In this document: piece by piece, positions 28,449 to 38,037 of the stretch | How positions within the stretch are numbered: position 1 is the first letter of the stretch | How the letters are laid out: every line of letters starts with the position of its first letter | Source of the DNA: Acuticoccus kalidii | Lineage (GTDB): Bacteria; Pseudomonadota; Alphaproteobacteria; Rhizobiales; Amorphaceae | Direction of reading: 5' to 3' | Length of the DNA: 64,000 bases | Assembly: GCF_021556395.1 (NCBI RefSeq) | Contig: NZ_JAKGCS010000024.1 | Span: 1 to 64,000, forward strand | Program-made: the position numbers and the translations under genes | Notes under the pieces: generated by a model | The model's input: only the letters and a program-made list of their open reading frames with translations | Database searches by the model: none | What the model was told of the DNA's origin: nothing

Positions 28449-28474
28449 TTTCCGAACCGAGCCGACAGAGCGAC

Positions 28475-28510
28475 CGAGTGTCCGACCCCCGAGAGCGGGT
28501 CGGACACTCG
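28475..28510 (+). terminator. Strong hairpin after rne
   Basis: A perfect 14-bp stem (CGAGTGTCCGACCC at 28475-28488 with its complement at 28497-28510) and an 8-base loop lie 27 bases after the rne stop. No T-run follows, so it may stabilise the 3' end or act with Rho rather than be a classical terminator. Confidence 0.55.
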
Positions 28511-28748
28511 ACGCCGCGCATGGTTGCGGTCATGGTCTGGCGCAAAGCTTGAGCGGGGCTTACCCGCACGCGACCTTGCGGAAACAGAATCGGCCTTCGT
28601 GCGATTTTCACCGACGCACCGTGTGTGCGACCTTCAGGAAAAGCGCAGCCGTTCGATCGCCGGAATGTGAGCCGTCGCGATCAGGGCTGATTTCATGACA
28701 AGCGCCGTGCGCGCTAACGGGATGAGACCTCCATTGGGAAAGGCCGTT

Positions 28749-29501
28749 ATGACCCGAGTTCTTGCCACCCTCTTCGTCGCCTTGGTCGCGGCGGGCAGCG
28801 TCCCGGCGTCCGCCGAAGAGACGACCCCGCTGACGCGCGGCGATGTGGAGACGATTGTCCGCGAGTATCTGCTCGAGAATCCCGAAATCCTCGAAGAGGC
28901 CTACGGGGTGTTGCAGACCAAGCGCCAGGCCGAAGCGGCGAAAGAGCGTACCGCTTCGCTGGAGACCCATCGCGAAGCGCTCGAGTCCTCGCCCCATAGC
29001 CCGGTGCTCGGCAATCCGGACGGCGACGTCACCCTCGTCGAGTTCTTCGACTATAATTGCGGCTATTGCCGCCGCGCGATGGAAGATCTCGACCGGCTGA
29101 TCGAGAGCGATCCCAACTTGCGGGTGGTGTTGAAGGAATTTCCGGTTCTCGGTCAGCCGTCGATGGAGGCGGCCGCCGTCTCGATCGCGGTCCAGAAGCT
29201 CGCCCCCGCGTCCTATGCGGAGTTCCATGACCGGCTCCTCGGGAGGGACGGACGCGCCGATCAGGCGGTCGCGCTCGAGATCGTCAGCGATCTCGGCCTT
29301 CCGCGTGCCGAGATCGAAGCCGAGCTTCGGTCCGATTCGGTGCGCGCCGCGGTCGAAGAAAGCTATGAGATCGCCCAGGCGCTCGGCCTCTCCGGAACGC
29401 CCTCTTACGTGATCGGCGACGCTGTCGAATTCGGCGCCGTCGGCTATGACGCTCTGAAGGCCCGCGTCAACGAGGCACGTTGCGGCCAGGCGACCTGCTG
29501 A
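28749..29501 (+). CDS. DsbA-family periplasmic thiol oxidoreductase (Com1/ScsC-like)
   Basis: 250 residues with a signal peptide (MTRVLATLFVALVAAGSVPASA, written here in short form: cleavage near residue 22). A helical N-terminal region (about 28-75) resembles the oligomerisation domain of Com1/ScsC-type proteins. The thioredoxin fold has the active site CGYC at 104-107 and the cis-proline loop GTPSYVIGD. Two further cysteines close the protein (C245 and C250). It probably forms or shuffles disulfide bonds in the periplasm. The ATG at 28749 is preferred to one at 28695 because it starts the signal peptide and has AAAGG upstream. Confidence 0.88.
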   Translation: MTRVLATLFVALVAAGSVPASAEETTPLTRGDVETIVREYLLENPEILEEAYGVLQTKRQAEAAKERTASLETHREALESSPHSPVLGNPDGDVTLVEFFDYNCGYCRRAMEDLDRLIESDPNLRVVLKEFPVLGQPSMEAAAVSIAVQKLAPASYAEFHDRLLGRDGRADQAVALEIVSDLGLPRAEIEAELRSDSVRAAVEESYEIAQALGLSGTPSYVIGDAVEFGAVGYDALKARVNEARCGQATC

Positions 29502-29883
29502 CCGACCGGTCATCCGCCAAAATCGGGCTGTCCACCTCGCGAACGGGTGGACAGGCTCCGATTATTTTGTGGGTGAGCAAAACCGGAGTTGACCACTCGC
29601 CACCGTGAGTCGTTGCGAAACGGCCTCACCTTCAGCTACTGGACGAGTGAGCGACGAAAACCCACCTGTCTCGCGGCCGCTTGGCAATTTTCCGCATCGG
29701 TGGCACGTAGGCGCTCCGAAGGCGTGATAGGCCGGGTCGGCGCATTGTATTATCGGCGTCGCGCGATCGTCTGCACGGACGAACTCGGCGGACGCCCGTC
29801 TTAACCATTGGCGCGGGTGGGATCCCCGCGCGCTGACATGAGAGGGCACGGCGTGCCGGCACCCGCCGGCGACGTTCATCCTT
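29502..29883. other. Intergenic region between the DsbA-like gene and accB
   Basis: About 380 bases. The first part holds an intrinsic terminator (29521-29568); the rest should hold the accBC promoter. No gene is supported. In many related genomes aroQ (3-dehydroquinate dehydratase) stands here before accB; it is absent. Confidence 0.55.
29521..29568 (+). terminator. Intrinsic terminator after the DsbA-like gene
   Basis: A 9-bp stem CTGTCCACC (29528-29536) / GGTGGACAG (29546-29554), extended by AATCGG (29521-29526) / CCGATT (29558-29563), is followed by ATTTT. Confidence 0.85.
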
Positions 29884-30327
29884 ATGGCGAAAACCCCAAC
29901 GATAGACGAAGCGGCAATCCGAACTCTCGCCGCGTTGCTCCACGAGACGGACCTGTCGGAGATCGAGGTCGTACACGGCGACAGCAAATTGCGCGTCGCC
30001 CGCAACCTCACCAACACCGCAATCATGCCAACGGTCGCCTCGGCCCCGTCGGCACCCGCGGCGGCCCCTGCCCCCGCTGCCGCCAAAGGCGGTGAAGGCG
30101 CGGTGCTCTCTCCGATGGTCGGCACCGCCTATCGTGCGCCCGAGCCGGGCGCCCGTCCTTTCGTCGAAGTCGGTGACAGCGTACGCGTCGGCCAGGTGGT
30201 CATGATCGTCGAGGCGATGAAGACCATGAACCAGATCATCGCCGAGAAGGCCGGCACTGTCCGAGAGATCTACGTGGAAGACGGGCAGCCGGTCGAGTAC
30301 GGCGAGCCCTTGCTGGCGATAAGCTGA
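29884..30327 (+). CDS. accB: Acetyl-CoA carboxylase biotin carboxyl carrier protein
   Basis: 147 residues. Carries the biotin that shuttles CO2 from AccC to the carboxyltransferase in the first step of fatty-acid synthesis. An N-terminal helical segment is followed by an Ala/Pro-rich linker (about 52-70) and the biotinyl domain. The biotinylated lysine is K113 in VEAMKTMN. The accC ATG overlaps the stop by one base (TGATG). Confidence 0.97.
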   Translation: MAKTPTIDEAAIRTLAALLHETDLSEIEVVHGDSKLRVARNLTNTAIMPTVASAPSAPAAAPAPAAAKGGEGAVLSPMVGTAYRAPEPGARPFVEVGDSVRVGQVVMIVEAMKTMNQIIAEKAGTVREIYVEDGQPVEYGEPLLAIS

Positions 30328-31676
30328 TGTTCCGCAAAGTCCTCATCGCGAATCGCGGTGAGATCGCGCTGCGGGTTCAGCGAGCCTGCAAAGAGCTCGG
30401 GATCGCCACCGTCGCGGTCCACTCCACCGCCGACACCGACGCCATGCATGTCCGTCTCGCCGATGAATCGGTCTGCATCGGCCCCCCTTCGGCGAGCGAG
30501 AGCTATCTGAACATCCCCGCGATCGTCGCCGCCTGCGAGATCACCGGAGCCGATGCCGTCCATCCGGGCTACGGCTTTCTGTCCGAGAATGCCCGCTTCG
30601 CCGAGATCCTCGAAGCGCACGACATCACCTTCATCGGCCCGACGGCCGAACAGATCCGCACCATGGGCGACAAGATCGAGGCCAAGCGCACCGCCGCCGC
30701 GCTCGGTCTGCCGGTCGTTCCCGGCTCCAAGGACGCGATCCGGAGCGACACAGAGCTCCTGCGCGTATGCGAGGAGATCGGTTATCCCGTCTTGATCAAG
30801 GCGGCCGCAGGCGGTGGTGGTCGCGGCATGAAGATCGCGCTGTCGGCGGACGAGGTCGTCCAGGCTGCGGCGAGTGCCCGTGCCGAAGCCAAGGCCGCCT
30901 TCGGCAACGACGACGTCTATATCGAGCGCTATCTCGCGACCCCGCGTCATATCGAGATCCAAGTGCTCGGCGACGGCAAGGGCAATGCAATCGCTCTCGG
31001 CGAGCGCGACTGTTCGCTCCAGCGGCGCCACCAGAAGGTCTGGGAGGAAGCCCGCTCCCCCGCGCTCGACGAGGCCCAACGGGAGGCGATCTATCACACC
31101 TGCGCCGACGCGATGCGGAAGATGAATTATCGCGGCGCCGGCACGATCGAGTTCCTGTACGAGAACGGCGAGTTCTTCTTCATCGAGATGAACACGCGCC
31201 TCCAGGTCGAGCATCCGGTCACCGAGATGATCACCGGGATCGATCTCGTCCACGCCCAGCTGAAGATCGCGAGCGGCGGACCGTTGCCGATCGCCCAGGA
31301 GGATATCCGCTTCCAGGGCCACGCGATCGAATGCCGGATCAACGCCGAGCATCCGTCGACCTTCGTGCCGTCGCCGGGCGTCATCACGCATTATCACCCG
31401 CCGGGCGGTCTCGGTGTCCGCGTCGATTCGGCCGCCTATCAGGGCTACCGAATCCCGCCGCATTATGACAGCCTGATCGGCAAGCTCATCGTGCACGGTA
31501 ACAACCGGGTGGAGTGTCTGATGCGGCTACGGCGCGCGCTCGACGAGTTCGTGGTGGACGGGGTGAATTCCACGCTGCCGCTGTTCGTCGACCTGATCGA
31601 GCATCCCGATATTGCCAACGGTCATTACGACATTCATTGGCTGGAGCATTACCTCGCCAAGGAAAAGGCCGCATGA
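30327..31676 (+). CDS. accC: Acetyl-CoA carboxylase, biotin carboxylase subunit
   Basis: 449 residues. ATP-grasp enzyme that carboxylates the biotin on AccB with bicarbonate and ATP. The N-terminal fold starts [15 protein letters not shown], the glycine-rich ATP loop [12 protein letters not shown] lies near 156-167, and [12 protein letters not shown] (about 228) and the [13 protein letters not shown] segment (about 287) are the active-site signatures. Full length. The stop overlaps the aat start by 4 bases. Confidence 0.97.
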   Translation: MFRKVLIANRGEIALRVQRACKELGIATVAVHSTADTDAMHVRLADESVCIGPPSASESYLNIPAIVAACEITGADAVHPGYGFLSENARFAEILEAHDITFIGPTAEQIRTMGDKIEAKRTAAALGLPVVPGSKDAIRSDTELLRVCEEIGYPVLIKAAAGGGGRGMKIALSADEVVQAAASARAEAKAAFGNDDVYIERYLATPRHIEIQVLGDGKGNAIALGERDCSLQRRHQKVWEEARSPALDEAQREAIYHTCADAMRKMNYRGAGTIEFLYENGEFFFIEMNTRLQVEHPVTEMITGIDLVHAQLKIASGGPLPIAQEDIRFQGHAIECRINAEHPSTFVPSPGVITHYHPPGGLGVRVDSAAYQGYRIPPHYDSLIGKLIVHGNNRVECLMRLRRALDEFVVDGVNSTLPLFVDLIEHPDIANGHYDIHWLEHYLAKEKAA

Positions 31677-32341
31677 CGACATCTCCGGACAATATTGTCC
31701 TGGAGATCACGCCTGAGGTTCTCCTCAAGGCTTACGCCTGCGGGATCTTCCCAATGGCCGAATCGGCCGAAGATCCGGGTCTTTACTGGATCGAGCCGGA
31801 GCGGCGGGGGGTCCTGCCGCTAGACGCGTTCCATGTTCCACGGCGGCTCGCTCGGCTCGTGCGGCAGGATCGCTTCGATATCCGTGTCGATACCGCGTTC
31901 GCAGACGTCCTCGACGGCTGCGCGATGCCGGCGCCCGACCGCCAGCGGACATGGATCAACCATCGGATCCGGCAGCTCTATCTCAACCTCGCCGAACTCG
32001 GCCACGCCCATTCAGTCGAGGTCTGGCTCGATGACGAACTCGTGGGCGGTCTCTATGGCGTCCGGTTGAATGGTGCGTTTTTCGGGGAATCGATGTTCTC
32101 GCGCGTGCGCGACGCGTCGAAGGTGGCGCTTGTCCACCTCGTCGGGCGATTGCGGCTCGGTGGCTTCGCACTTCTCGACGCCCAGTTCATCACCGACCAT
32201 CTCAGCCAGTTCGGTGCGGTCGAGATCAGCCGGCGGCAATATCAAGCCCAGCTCGAAACGGCGCTGGGCGTGAATTCGGCCACCTTGCCCAGCGGTCAGA
32301 TTGACGGCGAGACGATCCTTTCCGCCGTCAATCCTCGATAA
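31673..32341 (+). CDS. aat: Leucyl/phenylalanyl-tRNA-protein transferase
   Basis: 222 residues. Adds Leu or Phe to proteins with N-terminal Lys or Arg and so marks them for ClpAP (N-end rule). Family landmarks are '[10 protein letters not shown]' near 20-29, '[13 protein letters not shown]' near 42-54, 'GGLYGV...[10 protein letters not shown]' near 123-141 and the '[12 protein letters not shown]' region near 183. The ATG overlaps the accC stop (ATGA), so it belongs to accBC-aat. Its last 14 bases overlap the end of the convergent DUF2155 gene. Confidence 0.95.
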   Translation: MTTSPDNIVLEITPEVLLKAYACGIFPMAESAEDPGLYWIEPERRGVLPLDAFHVPRRLARLVRQDRFDIRVDTAFADVLDGCAMPAPDRQRTWINHRIRQLYLNLAELGHAHSVEVWLDDELVGGLYGVRLNGAFFGESMFSRVRDASKVALVHLVGRLRLGGFALLDAQFITDHLSQFGAVEISRRQYQAQLETALGVNSATLPSGQIDGETILSAVNPR

Positions 32342-32870
32342 CGTCGGGCTCTTCCACCGGCGGCGGCGCTTCGCGGAACGGCTTCGGACGCGGCATCCCG
32401 ATCCAGCCGTCCGGTCGCTCGATCAGCCCGAGTGGATCCTGGTCGGCGTACTTTTCCTCGTCGAACCCCGGCGGCGGCGCGACGTCCGAGGACACCGTGC
32501 AGTCCTTCAGCCACACGTCATAGACCGGATGGTCGACGGCGTTGAGGCCAGGGCTCGCGGCGAACATCCAGCCGGTGAAGATCCGGCGGATATGGGAATC
32601 CAACGTGATTTCGTCGACTTCGGCGAACACCATCGTGTTCGGTTCCTCGGTCGGCGGTTGTGTGAGGCACGTGCGCGGCGTCACCCGCAGCGCGCCGAAC
32701 TGGACGGTTTCGTTGATGTAGACGTCAAATGAGATGATCCGTCCCGTCACCTTGTCGAGGCCGGAGAAGACGGCGATCGGATTTTCGATCGGATCGGCCT
32801 GCGCCGTCGAGAGACCGATAAGGCCGGCGCAGACAGCGCCGATCGTGATCCGGGTTGCGCGAAACACCAT
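32328..32870 (-). CDS. DUF2155 domain protein, probably periplasmic
   Basis: 180 residues from ATG 32870, chosen because it starts a signal peptide ([19 protein letters not shown], cleavage near TAQA-DP at 26). The core '[26 protein letters not shown]' pattern (residues about 33-58, quoted only by its first part: [11 protein letters not shown]), then CLT...[12 protein letters not shown] and [12 protein letters not shown], define DUF2155, a common neighbour of aat in alphaproteobacteria. Function is unknown. The C-terminal 45 residues are rich in Pro and acidic residues. It lies 14 bases after the methyltransferase gene and ends inside aat. Confidence 0.88.
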   Translation of the reverse strand: MVFRATRITIGAVCAGLIGLSTAQADPIENPIAVFSGLDKVTGRIISFDVYINETVQFGALRVTPRTCLTQPPTEEPNTMVFAEVDEITLDSHIRRIFTGWMFAASPGLNAVDHPVYDVWLKDCTVSSDVAPPPGFDEEKYADQDPLGLIERPDGWIGMPRPKPFREAPPPVEEPDVIED

Positions 32871-32884
32871 ACGATTGAGCGCCC

Positions 32885-33640
32885 TTACACCGCTTTGGCG
32901 ATGAACCGAAGCCGCACATAGTCGGCCGTCCATCGCCCCGCCTCGTCACGCAAGGTGTGGGACAGAAGCTCTTCGATTTCGTTGAGAACGATCGGCGCGT
33001 TGTCGCCGGCACCGTCGAAAAAAGGCTGGCGGAAGGTGCGGACCCAGCCTTTGAGACCCGTCGGCAGTGGCGTCGGACGCGGGATCAGCGCGATCCGCTC
33101 GACCGAAAAGCCATTCGCCGACAGGAGTTCGGCGTAAGCGTCGGGCGTCGGAAAATACCAAGGGGAGGCAAGCGCCGGATCGATACCATGCTTCGCCCCG
33201 ATTGCATGGAGCGCCGTCACGATCGCCGCGACGTTCGTGTGCCCGCCAAACTCGCCGACGAAGCGTCCGCCGGCCTTCAGCGCCCGGCGGACGCCGGCGG
33301 CGACCTCGGCCGGACGCGTCATCCAATGGAGAGCGGCGTTGGAGAAGACGGCGTCGAATTCGCTTTCAAAGGCGAGTTCGTGCCCGTCACCGAGCCGGGC
33401 GTCGATCCCCCTCGCCTTCGCGGCATCGACGAAATCGGGGCTGCCATCGACGCCAACCACCACGGCACCAGCCGCGACGAGCCGTTCGGTGAGTGCGCCG
33501 TCGCCGCAGCCGAGATCGAGAATGCGCTCACCCGGTTGCGGGTCCAGCCACTCGAACACGCCCGTCCCGAGATCGGACACGAAGCGTGCATTCTCCTCAT
33601 AGGAGTGGGCAGACCAGGTCTGCCCTTCGATGACACTCAA
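32885..33640 (-). CDS. Class I SAM-dependent methyltransferase (trans-aconitate methyltransferase-like)
   Basis: 251 residues. The SAM-binding motif I is ILDLGCGDGALTERL near 40-54; the acidic residue after strand 2 is in GVDGSP; 'VFSNAALHWM' near 96-105 is the post-motif typical of Tam-like enzymes. The substrate cannot be told from sequence. It lies between valS and the DUF2155 gene on the same strand, with short gaps, so it is probably in their operon. Confidence 0.87.
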   Translation of the reverse strand: MSVIEGQTWSAHSYEENARFVSDLGTGVFEWLDPQPGERILDLGCGDGALTERLVAAGAVVVGVDGSPDFVDAAKARGIDARLGDGHELAFESEFDAVFSNAALHWMTRPAEVAAGVRRALKAGGRFVGEFGGHTNVAAIVTALHAIGAKHGIDPALASPWYFPTPDAYAELLSANGFSVERIALIPRPTPLPTGLKGWVRTFRQPFFDGAGDNAPIVLNEIEELLSHTLRDEAGRWTADYVRLRFIAKAV

Positions 33641-33689
33641 TGGCTCACTCCACGATGCGTTCGGGCGGACCGGATCCGCCCTCGACGCC

Positions 33690-36482
33690 TCAGGCTACCG
33701 GATCCAAACGCCCGATGGCCGCATTCAGCTTGATAAGACGCGCCTCCGCCTCTTGCCGCTTATCACGCTGCTCCTCAACCGTCTCGGCGTCGGCCTTCTC
33801 CAGAAATTTCGGGTTCGAGAGGCGACCGTCGATCTTCTGGATGTCCTTCTCGATCCGCGTCACTTCCTTCGACAGGCGCGTGCGCTCCGCATCGAGGTCG
33901 ACCAGCCCTTCGAGCGGCAGGCAAACGACGACATCGCCAACGACCACCTGCGCCGAATTCGGCGGCGCCACATCGGAGACGCTGACCGCGGACGCCCGCG
34001 CCAGCCGCCGGATCGCCGCGTCGTGGCGGAAAAGCCAGTCCTCGTGCCGCTGCGCACCGCCGACGACGACGATCTCCGCCTCGAGCGACGCCGGAACATT
34101 GGATTCCGACCGCACGGAGCGGACATTCGCGACGAGGTCGACGATGAAGTTGATCTCGGCCGCCGCCGTGTCGTCCGTGTAGCCGGCATGAGGCCAACGC
34201 GCGTGGACGAGCAAGGTGTCCCGCTTGATGCCGGATTGTTCCGCCGTCACCGTCCAGAGCTCTTCCGTGAGGAAAGGCATGAAGGGGTGGAGGAGCTTCA
34301 GGATCTCGTCGATCACATAGGCGGTGGTCGCCTGGATCTCGGTCTTTTCCGGGCAATCCTCGCCCATGAGGACAGGCTTGGCGAGTTCGAGATACCAGTC
34401 GCAGAAGGTATTCCACGTGAAGCGGTAGATCGCCGCCGCCGCGTCGTTAAAGCGGAACGCCTCGATCGCTTCCGTCACCTGCTCGCCCGCCCGCGTCGCC
34501 TCGGTGAGAACCCATCGTGACTGCGTGGTCTCGACGCTGTTCGGATCGAAATTCGGATCGATGCGGCAGGCGTTCATGTCGGCGAAGCGGACAGCATTCC
34601 AAAGCTTCGTCGCAAAATTGCGATAGCCTTGGACGCGCGCCTTCGCGATCTTCACGTCGCGCCCTTGGGCCGCCATCGCGGCGAGCGTGAAGCGCAGCGC
34701 GTCGGCGCCGAACTCGTCCATCAACTCCAGCGGATCGACGACGTTGCCCTTCGACTTCGACATCTTCGCGCCCTTCTCGTCACGGACGAGGGCGTGAATG
34801 TAGACGGTTTCGAACGGCTCGCGATTGAGGAAGTGCATTCCCATCATCATCATCCGGGCGACCCAGAAGAAGATGATGTCGAACCCGGTCGACAGAACGC
34901 TCGTCGGATAATAGCGGCGCAGTTCGGGCGTCCGCTCAGGCCAGCCGAGCGTCGAGAATGGCCACAATGCCGAAGAGAACCAAGTGTCGAGCACGTCCTC
35001 ATCGCGATAGAGGACGATCGCGCCGCCGTCCCCACGCTCCCACGCGGCGAGCGCTTCGTCTCGTTCGGCGAAGGTGACGCTCTCGCGATAGTGCAGCTCG
35101 GCCTGCCGGCGAACGTCGGCCTCGGTCCGCTCGACGAAGATCTTGCCGTCCGGCCCGTACCATGCCGGAATTTGATGCCCCCACCAGAGCTGACGGGAGA
35201 CGCACCACGGCTGAATATTCTCCATCCAGTCGAAATAGGTCTTCTCCCAGTTCGCCGGAACGAACTGGGTTTTCTTCTCGCGGACGGCATCCATCGCCGG
35301 ACCGGCGAGACGCTTGGCGTTGACGTACCACTGATCGGTGAGGAACGGCTCGATCGGCACGCCGCTGCGATCGCCGAACGGAACCTGGTGGACGTGCTTC
35401 TCGATCTTCTCGAGATAGCCGCCTTCCTCCATCCTCGCGACGATCCACTTGCGCGCCTCGAACCGGTCGAGCCCGTCGAGCGCGTCGATCAACGCGGCCA
35501 AAGCCGCATCGTCGAGACCGGCGAGGAATGCCTCGTTGCCCTTCAGCGAAACGGCCGCCTGCTCGTCGAAGACGTTGATCAGGTCGAGCTTGTTGCGTTT
35601 GCCGACCTCGAAGTCGTTGAAGTCGTGTGCGGGGGTGATCTTCACCGCGCCCGTGCCCTTTTCCGGATCGGAATAGGCGTCGGCAACGATCTCGATCTCG
35701 CGACCGACCAAGGGCAGGACGACTTTGGTGCCGACGAGGTCCGTGTAGCGCTCGTCGTCCGGGTGAACGGCGACGCCCGTGTCGCCGAGCATCGTTTCAG
35801 GCCGCGTCGTAGCAACGACGATGAAGGTCGACGGATCGTCAGGATCGAACGTCTTACCGGCGAGCGGATAGCGGAAGTGGACGAGCTCGCCGTTCACCTC
35901 CTTCGATTCCACTTCGAGATCCGAGATCGCCGTCAGGAATTTGGGATCCCAATTGACGAGCCGCTTGTCGCGATAGATCAGGCCCTGCTTGTGCAGGCGG
36001 ACGAAAACGGTGAGGACGGCCTCGGACAGCCCCTCGTCCATCGTAAAGCGGTCGCGCGACCAATCGCAAGACGCGCCGAGGCGGTCGAGCTGGCCTTTGA
36101 TCGCGCCGCCGGATTCGGCCTTCCACTGCCAGACCCGATCCAAGAACGCCTCACGGCCCATTTCGCGCCGCGTCGGCGCACCTTCGGCCGCGAGCTGCCG
36201 TTCGACGACCATCTGCGTCGCAATGCCGGCATGATCCGTTCCGGGCTGCCACAAGACATCTTTGCCGCGCATCCGCTCGAAGCGAACCAGCACGTCCTGC
36301 AAAGTGTTGTTCAGCGCGTGCCCCATATGGAGCGACCCGGTGACGTTGGGCGGCGGAATGACGATGGAGAACGTCTCCGCGTCCCGTTCCGCGCCCGCAC
36401 CGGCACGGAACGCTTCAGCCTCTTGCCACACATTGCGGATCCGCGGCTCGATCGCCGCCGCGTCGTAAGTCTTCTCGAACAT
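33690..36482 (-). CDS. valS: Valyl-tRNA synthetase
   Basis: 930 residues from ATG 36482 (MFEKTYDAAAIEPR); the frame extends 20 codons further up without support. Class I synthetase that charges tRNA-Val and edits Thr-tRNA. HMGH (the HIGH motif) is at 52-55, KMSKSKGN near 574-581, and the CP1 editing domain lies between them. A C-terminal coiled coil (about 865-925, alternating LDAERTRLSKEV) is the arm found in ValRS. GGTGAG precedes the start. Confidence 0.97.
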   Translation of the reverse strand: MFEKTYDAAAIEPRIRNVWQEAEAFRAGAGAERDAETFSIVIPPPNVTGSLHMGHALNNTLQDVLVRFERMRGKDVLWQPGTDHAGIATQMVVERQLAAEGAPTRREMGREAFLDRVWQWKAESGGAIKGQLDRLGASCDWSRDRFTMDEGLSEAVLTVFVRLHKQGLIYRDKRLVNWDPKFLTAISDLEVESKEVNGELVHFRYPLAGKTFDPDDPSTFIVVATTRPETMLGDTGVAVHPDDERYTDLVGTKVVLPLVGREIEIVADAYSDPEKGTGAVKITPAHDFNDFEVGKRNKLDLINVFDEQAAVSLKGNEAFLAGLDDAALAALIDALDGLDRFEARKWIVARMEEGGYLEKIEKHVHQVPFGDRSGVPIEPFLTDQWYVNAKRLAGPAMDAVREKKTQFVPANWEKTYFDWMENIQPWCVSRQLWWGHQIPAWYGPDGKIFVERTEADVRRQAELHYRESVTFAERDEALAAWERGDGGAIVLYRDEDVLDTWFSSALWPFSTLGWPERTPELRRYYPTSVLSTGFDIIFFWVARMMMMGMHFLNREPFETVYIHALVRDEKGAKMSKSKGNVVDPLELMDEFGADALRFTLAAMAAQGRDVKIAKARVQGYRNFATKLWNAVRFADMNACRIDPNFDPNSVETTQSRWVLTEATRAGEQVTEAIEAFRFNDAAAAIYRFTWNTFCDWYLELAKPVLMGEDCPEKTEIQATTAYVIDEILKLLHPFMPFLTEELWTVTAEQSGIKRDTLLVHARWPHAGYTDDTAAAEINFIVDLVANVRSVRSESNVPASLEAEIVVVGGAQRHEDWLFRHDAAIRRLARASAVSVSDVAPPNSAQVVVGDVVVCLPLEGLVDLDAERTRLSKEVTRIEKDIQKIDGRLSNPKFLEKADAETVEEQRDKRQEAEARLIKLNAAIGRLDPVA

Positions 36483-36660
36483 CTTGCTCACCCTTGGACG
36501 GTGTGCGTACGGCTCCCGCACACCCCCCGTCAATGCGCACACGCGGCAACGACGTCGCGGAACGCTTTGCCCGCGCCGCAGTCACCGAGAAGTCGCACCC
36601 ATCCGGGGGTAAGAGCCATATGGGACGGGTCCACCGCAAGGCGAAGGGCGCGAAACCCTC

Positions 36661-38037
36661 TCATGCACGGGGCAGATGGGCGATGACACGGAGACCACCG
36701 AGGGGTGACGTCTTCAACTCAAGGCTCCCACCATAGAGCTCGACGAGCTCGGAGACGATCGAAAGGCCAAGCCCCGAGCCTGGCTTCGATTCGTCGAGCC
36801 GCTTACCACGAGACAGGACCGCGACGGCTTCCTCCTCGGAAAGACCAATACCGTCATCGTCGATCGTGATGTTGAAAAAGCGGCTGGTGCCCGGACCTGG
36901 CGCGCGCAAGGGCGCCAACTCGACTTCGATCACCACTTCAGACGCCGCCCATTTGATCGCGTTGTCGACGAGGTTGCCGACGATCTCTTCGAGGTCCTGT
37001 TGCTCCCCGGCAAAACGCACTTGATCGACGATATCGAGATGAACGGTGATCCCGGACCGCTCGGCGAGCCGAGCCATAGCCCGCGTCAACCGCTCGAGCA
37101 CCGGCGAGACGTTCGTGACCGTGCCGATCACGCGCTCCTTCGCCGCCATCTGAGCGCGTTCCAGATAGTATCGGACTTGGTTCTGCATGATCTGCGTCTG
37201 CTCGCGAACCGATCGGGCGAGCGTCGTGCTCTCCTGGCCGGCATCGTTCACGAGAACACTGAGAGGGGTCTTCAACGCGTGGGCGAGATTGCCGACATGC
37301 TGGCGGGCTCGGCTCAGAGTCGCATGGTTGGAATCGATGAGCTGATTGAGCGCCTCGGCAACCGGCGCGATCTCGAGCGGATAGCGCGTGCTGACATGGC
37401 GGGCACGGCCTTCGTGGATTGCCTGAAGCTCGGATCCGAGCTGACGAAGCGGCCGCAGGCTGATCCTCCACTGGATGAAGGTAACGCCGACGAGAATGAT
37501 GGCGAAGACACCGAGAAACAAAACAACGCGCTGCGTAAAGCGCGCGGTATCCTCGGCGATCGTCGCGGCGAGTCCGCCAACGAGCACGTTGTACCATTGC
37601 CCGTCCTCGAACGCGACGCGCCGCGCAACGAGGCGGAGACGATCCCCGGTCGGGCCTTGGCCATAGGTCTGCAACAACAGGCCAGGTGCGGTGTCCGCCA
37701 ACGCGGTCGGCACCTCGATCGTATCGCCCGCGAGCGATTCCGACGTCTGCATCACATTGCCCGTCGAGGCGTCGACGACGACCCAATACCAGCCGGAAAA
37801 GGGAAGCACGAAACGCGGATCACCGAGATCGGGCGGCACATCGACGAACCGCCGCTCCGACATTTCCGCGAGCTGCCCGATCAAAATGGACAGGTAGACG
37901 TTGAGCGTCTCGTCGAAGCGCTTCTCGACGCTCTGACGAAAGGCCGACGTCAACACGATCCCGATGACGACGAGCGCGAACGCGCTCCATCCGAGCGACG
38001 TGAGAAGCAGCCGTGCGGAAAGAGACTTAAGTCGCAT
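36661..38037 (-). CDS. feuQ: Sensor histidine kinase, FeuQ-like
   Basis: 458 residues from ATG 38037, which overlaps the end of the response-regulator gene by 11 bases; a longer start at 38064 is possible. Topology: membrane helix about 12-35, periplasmic domain, second helix about 172-192, HAMP, then the H-box NLAHALKTPL with the phosphorylated His, N-box NLVDNAIKWA, and G-boxes DDDGIGL and GSGLGLSIV. With its partner it resembles rhizobial FeuP/FeuQ, which controls cyclic-glucan export and membrane-related genes in Sinorhizobium; PhoQ-like naming is also possible. The ligand is unknown. Confidence 0.82.
   Translation of the reverse strand: MRLKSLSARLLLTSLGWSAFALVVIGIVLTSAFRQSVEKRFDETLNVYLSILIGQLAEMSERRFVDVPPDLGDPRFVLPFSGWYWVVVDASTGNVMQTSESLAGDTIEVPTALADTAPGLLLQTYGQGPTGDRLRLVARRVAFEDGQWYNVLVGGLAATIAEDTARFTQRVVLFLGVFAIILVGVTFIQWRISLRPLRQLGSELQAIHEGRARHVSTRYPLEIAPVAEALNQLIDSNHATLSRARQHVGNLAHALKTPLSVLVNDAGQESTTLARSVREQTQIMQNQVRYYLERAQMAAKERVIGTVTNVSPVLERLTRAMARLAERSGITVHLDIVDQVRFAGEQQDLEEIVGNLVDNAIKWAASEVVIEVELAPLRAPGPGTSRFFNITIDDDGIGLSEEEAVAVLSRGKRLDESKPGSGLGLSIVSELVELYGGSLELKTSPLGGLRVIAHLPRA

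Noticed and set aside
34629..36686. 685-codon open frame on the plus strand
   Set aside because: Antisense to valS, which has both class I motifs. No ribosome site and no recognisable domain.
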